From positions 1 through 45,876 of the forward strand of contig CAIPBJ010000115.1 of assembly GCA_903863255.1 (NCBI GenBank): a DNA stretch of 45,876 bases, in the 5' to 3' direction. Origin of the DNA: an uncultured Methylophilaceae bacterium. GTDB taxonomy: Bacteria > Pseudomonadota > Gammaproteobacteria > Burkholderiales > Methylophilaceae. Below are positions 43,115 to 45,876 of this stretch, piece by piece; position 1 is the first letter of the stretch; each line of letters begins with the position of its first letter. The notes under the pieces were generated by a model, which made no database searches, was not told where the DNA came from, and saw only the letters and a list, made by a program, of their open reading frames with translations. Both the position numbers and the translations under genes were made by a program.

Positions 43115-44038
43115 CTATTTTTTTGTCTTGCTTAGAGCAACTTGAATTTCTGCAATTGCTATCTCGATTTCTTCATCAGTCAGATCATTTTTTGATTCTT
43201 CATCATCACGAATCGTAGTCTGATAGTTATTAGGATTCAAAATTGTTGTGATTTCTCCCAAAGGCAAGGTCCCGGTAGAAATAGTCAAATTCTTATTGAC
43301 ATCTTCGCCAAGGCGAAGAGCAATAGCGCTCATGTTGTCACCATCAAAACCGGCATTTTCTTCAGAGACGTCAAGCAGTTTTGGTAAAGTAATATTTAAC
43401 GGGCCAGTTTGTAAGATATCATTTATCTCATTGTCATCGAAATTCGACCAGACTCCATCCGTACATAAAACAATCGTGTCTCCTTCCCTAAGTGGTGTCT
43501 TAGAATTGACTTGTACTAATGGTGGAGTATCGCCTCCGATACAGTTATAGATCTTATGTTTATCTGGGTGTGCATGCATTTCACTTTTCGTGATGCTTCC
43601 ATTTCTATAAAGCATTTGTACTAGTGAATGGTCTTCTGTCCTAAATATTAATTGATTTTTCCTGAAATGATATAAACGTGAATCACCAACATGTGCGGAT
43701 ACAATATGATTATGTTGGACAATTGCCGCGACTATTGTTGTTCTCGGCGATTCAAGTAAACCATTCTTTAATCTTATTTTATCAATAGCATTGTGGATAT
43801 GAAGAATTTGTGTACGAAGAAATAACTCAGGGTCCTTAAGCGATGGAAGTGCGTTCTTTTGAAATTCATCCGTTAACATCTTTACTGCAAATTGAGCAGC
43901 TACTTCTCCATGCCTGTGGCCTCCCATGCCATCCGCGACAACTAATAGTAAGGCTTCTTTACTGTAAGAATAAGCAAGGCGATCCTGATTATATGGCCTT
44001 GGTCCTTGCCTGCTTGATTGAAATACACTAAATTTCAT
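43115..44038 (-). CDS. PP2C-type Ser/Thr protein phosphatase
   Basis: This 307-residue PP2C phosphatase keeps the metal-binding aspartates in Asn-Gln-Asp-Arg, Ala-Asp-Gly-Met-Gly-Gly-His, Cys-Thr-Asp-Gly-Val-Trp and Gly-Asp-Asn-Met-Ser. The fold ends near residue 240 and a polar, acidic C-terminal tail of about 60 residues follows, whose role is unknown. It lies 4 bases after the kinase gene, so the two are an opposing pair acting on shared targets. Confidence 0.93.
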   Translation of the reverse strand: MKFSVFQSSRQGPRPYNQDRLAYSYSKEALLLVVADGMGGHRHGEVAAQFAVKMLTDEFQKNALPSLKDPELFLRTQILHIHNAIDKIRLKNGLLESPRTTIVAAIVQHNHIVSAHVGDSRLYHFRKNQLIFRTEDHSLVQMLYRNGSITKSEMHAHPDKHKIYNCIGGDTPPLVQVNSKTPLREGDTIVLCTDGVWSNFDDNEINDILQTGPLNITLPKLLDVSEENAGFDGDNMSAIALRLGEDVNKNLTISTGTLPLGEITTILNPNNYQTTIRDDEESKNDLTDEEIEIAIAEIQVALSKTKK

Positions 44039-44042
44039 AATG

Positions 44043-44999
44043 TCATAGAATATCTTGCGCTAAATAAGTTTTAATTTTTTCTAAAAGACTGTTTGATTTC
44101 TCAAGTTCAATTTCTTGAGGCAACGCAGAATCTCCAACAAGCAATTTTTGCAGTGCAAAAACACTTTGCGGCCTTTTTAGATGGTCTAGAGACATGCAAC
44201 TATCAATCACCTCAAGTAAATTCTTTGAATAAATATCCTTACCAAGTTTGATTGCTGGTGTCAGTATATCTTTTTTAATGCGAATGTTTGCTGCTAATGG
44301 CGCTGCTCTAGCAAGGCAAGCATACATGCTTGCACCAACGCTATAAATATCGGACCATGGACCGAGTAAAGTTCGATCATTATATTGCTCTGGAGGGGCA
44401 AATCCAGGCGTGTAGCTAGTGGCAAGTTTGGGAAGATTTTCCCTTAATGTTTGTCTGGCTGAACCAAAATCTAATAACACGGGAGAACCATCCATTCGTA
44501 TGTAGATGTTTGATGGTTTAATATCAAGATGAAGCAACTTTTGTGCATGAACCTCACGAAGCCCATTCAATAATTCAATGAATACGCGACGAACAAAATT
44601 TTCACTTACTGGCTCGGTTTGCTTCAATATGGATTCTTGAAGTGATTTGCCTCGTTCATACTTCATTACCATATAGACAGTATCATTTGCACGAAAGAAA
44701 TTTATAACCCGAACAATATTCTTATGCTCAATATTTGCTAGCGCCCTGCCTTCCTCAAAAAAGCATTTCAACCCATGGCGAAAACTTGCGGCTGCTTCAG
44801 GCGAGCTAACACAAACATTTACACCGTCTGTTCGGAGAGCTAGTTCAGTTGGAAGATATTCTTTTATAGCAACGGTCTTATTGTTTTTATCATGTGCGAT
44901 ATAAACAAAACTAAATCCACCGGTATTAAGGACTTTTCTAATTTCGTAGCCCTGAAGTTTGTGGCCTTTAGGTAATGCTAAGTTTTGAGTGGTTACCAT
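44043..44999 (-). CDS. Ser/Thr protein kinase
   Basis: This Hanks-type kinase has about 318 residues. The glycine loop is seen near residue 30 (Asn-Thr-Gly-Gly-Phe-Ser-Phe-Val), the ATP lysine in Val-Ala-Ile-Lys-Glu-Tyr-Leu-Pro, the catalytic loop as His-Leu-Asp-Ile-Lys-Pro-Ser-Asn and the metal site Asp-Phe-Gly. The Arg usual before the catalytic Asp is Leu here, a non-RD kinase. There is no membrane helix or sensor domain. The ATG at 44999 gives a more usual N-terminus than the TTG at 45029. The pair with PP2C is divergent from yicC. Confidence 0.92.
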   Translation of the reverse strand: MVTTQNLALPKGHKLQGYEIRKVLNTGGFSFVYIAHDKNNKTVAIKEYLPTELALRTDGVNVCVSSPEAAASFRHGLKCFFEEGRALANIEHKNIVRVINFFRANDTVYMVMKYERGKSLQESILKQTEPVSENFVRRVFIELLNGLREVHAQKLLHLDIKPSNIYIRMDGSPVLLDFGSARQTLRENLPKLATSYTPGFAPPEQYNDRTLLGPWSDIYSVGASMYACLARAAPLAANIRIKKDILTPAIKLGKDIYSKNLLEVIDSCMSLDHLKRPQSVFALQKLLVGDSALPQEIELEKSNSLLEKIKTYLAQDIL

Positions 45000-45130
45000 T
45001 CTTGTATAGTAGATGTCATGAACTGTCAATTCACTTTAAGGTTAGTTATTTTGGCATGAATTTAGTTGAATTTGATACTATGTTTTAAATAGATTGATTA
45101 TTAATTGAAAAAAGAAGGAAAACAGTACAA

Positions 45131-45876
45131 ATGATCTACAGCATGACTGGATTTGCAACATTAGAAAGAGATACGGCTTATGGAAAGATACTCATAGAGC
45201 TGCGTTCAGTTAATCACCGTTATTTGGAAACACATATCAAATTAGATGAACACTTTCGAAGCTTTGAGCCTTTTGTAAGGGATTTTGTTGGACAGAAATT
45301 AGGACGGGGTAAAGTTGAAATCAGGATTAGCTTAATGCAAACCATGAGTATGGACAAAAGCGCTGAGTTAAACTTGAATATATTGAGTGAACTTGCCAAA
45401 TTGTCTAATTCGGTATTCCAGCATTTTCCAACGAGTCCATCTTTGACCGTATCCGAGATTCTTCATTGGCCTGGGGTCCTTATTAATCAAGCTATAGATA
45501 ATAAAATGTTGGAAGCAGATCTTAAATCCTTTTTAAGCCTTGCCATCGTCGATTTGTTAAATGCTAAGGCCCGTGAGGGTGAGAAATTAAAAGGGATCAT
45601 TCTTGAGCGCTTGGTGGAGATTGAAAATCAGATCGATCAACTAAAACCTCTGTTGCCTATGCAGATAAAAACCTACCAGGATAAATTGACAGCCAAGTTG
45701 AAAGAGAACTTAAAATCGCTTGATCAGGAAAGAATACAACAAGAATTGGTTCTATATGCACAAAGAATGGATGTGGACGAAGAGTTAACAAGATTGAGCG
45801 TGCATCTCAATGAAGTAAGACGGATACTTGAAAAGGAAAGCTTAGTTGGAAAAAAACTCGATTTTTTAATGCAAGA
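45131..45876 (+). CDS. yicC: YicC-family endoribonuclease, 3' part outside the window
   Basis: The frame runs from the ATG at 45131 to the window end without a stop, giving 248 complete codons of a protein that is usually about 285-295 residues. The N-terminus Met-Ile-Tyr-Ser-Met-Thr-Gly-Phe-Ala, Glu-Leu-Arg-Ser-Val-Asn-His-Arg-Tyr-Leu-Glu, and the later Asp-Val-Asp-Glu-Glu-Leu-Thr-Arg-Leu with His-Leu and Gly-Lys-Lys-Leu-Asp-Phe-Leu are YicC hallmarks. YicC proteins are now regarded as endoribonucleases. A purine stretch (AAGAAGGAAAA) ends about 10 bases before the ATG. gmk is often the next gene. Confidence 0.95.
   Translation, partial: MIYSMTGFATLERDTAYGKILIELRSVNHRYLETHIKLDEHFRSFEPFVRDFVGQKLGRGKVEIRISLMQTMSMDKSAELNLNILSELAKLSNSVFQHFPTSPSLTVSEILHWPGVLINQAIDNKMLEADLKSFLSLAIVDLLNAKAREGEKLKGIILERLVEIENQIDQLKPLLPMQIKTYQDKLTAKLKENLKSLDQERIQQELVLYAQRMDVDEELTRLSVHLNEVRRILEKESLVGKKLDFLMQ

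Noticed and set aside
1-45876. CRISPR arrays, insertion sequences, prophage genes, rRNA or tRNA genes
   Set aside because: No regularly spaced repeats, transposase or integrase frames, phage structural proteins or RNA-gene folds were seen on either strand.

Overview
The window is AT-rich chromosomal DNA from a Gram-negative bacterium. It most resembles a betaproteobacterium of the Nitrosomonadales/Methylophilaceae kind. This rests on gene order recalled from those groups (argH next to an AlgZ/AlgR-type pair and hemC-hemD-hemX-hemY; cutA-dsbD-tlpA-aroQ-accB-accC-prmA-DUF3426; a Ser/Thr kinase, PP2C phosphatase, rph, rdgB, hemW run beside yicC). No rRNA or tRNA gene is present, so the taxonomic call is an inference.

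Layout. (1) 1-4128 is accessory-looking: small minus-strand genes of unknown role (DUF4431, a membrane protein, DUF4304), then a two-gene cassette of a zinc-ribbon protein and a Lon-like AAA ATPase, preceded by a hairpin, a possible 38-residue leader ORF and a cluster of TGAGA repeats. (2) 4129-8730 holds a TauE/SafE permease and a stress-response block: a Tat-signal cupredoxin and a Tat-signal metallophosphoesterase diverge from an ECF sigma factor and its membrane zinc-finger anti-sigma factor, followed by a stand-alone TatA and a GNAT acetyltransferase. The sigma/anti-sigma junction contains a run of nine G. (3) 8862-15464 is a compact seven-gene operon for membrane-lipid modification: two methyltransferases of the cyclopropane-fatty-acid synthase family, a DUF1295 reductase-like membrane protein, a lipocalin lipoprotein, a delta-9-type desaturase, a FAD amine-oxidase-like protein and DUF1365. 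(4) 15851-24140 is mixed: an orphan gene with palindromes upstream, two small exported proteins, an MscS channel, a DUF4337 protein, metC, an alpha-carbonic-anhydrase-like protein that has lost two of three zinc ligands, HU, DUF2721 and OxyR. (5) 24203-45876 is housekeeping: DUF3426, prmA, accC, accB, aroQ, tlpA-like, dsbD, cutA, fxsA, a 2Fe-2S flavin reductase, the hem operon, an AlgR/AlgZ-type pair, argH, hemW, rdgB, rph, PP2C, kinase and the 5' part of yicC.

How the genes may work together. The best candidate for an integrated system is the stretch 5192-15464. An envelope-sensing ECF sigma/anti-sigma pair sits between exported redox and hydrolase proteins with their own TatA and a lipid operon that would desaturate, methylate and perhaps further modify phospholipid acyl chains in place. 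Related combinations (amine oxidase, DUF1365, CFA-like enzyme) are tied to ECF-controlled singlet-oxygen and peroxide responses in other proteobacteria. The extended seven-gene form, and its link to this sigma factor, are inferences from proximity and one weak shared promoter-like motif. No insertion sequence, CRISPR array, integrase or tRNA was found.
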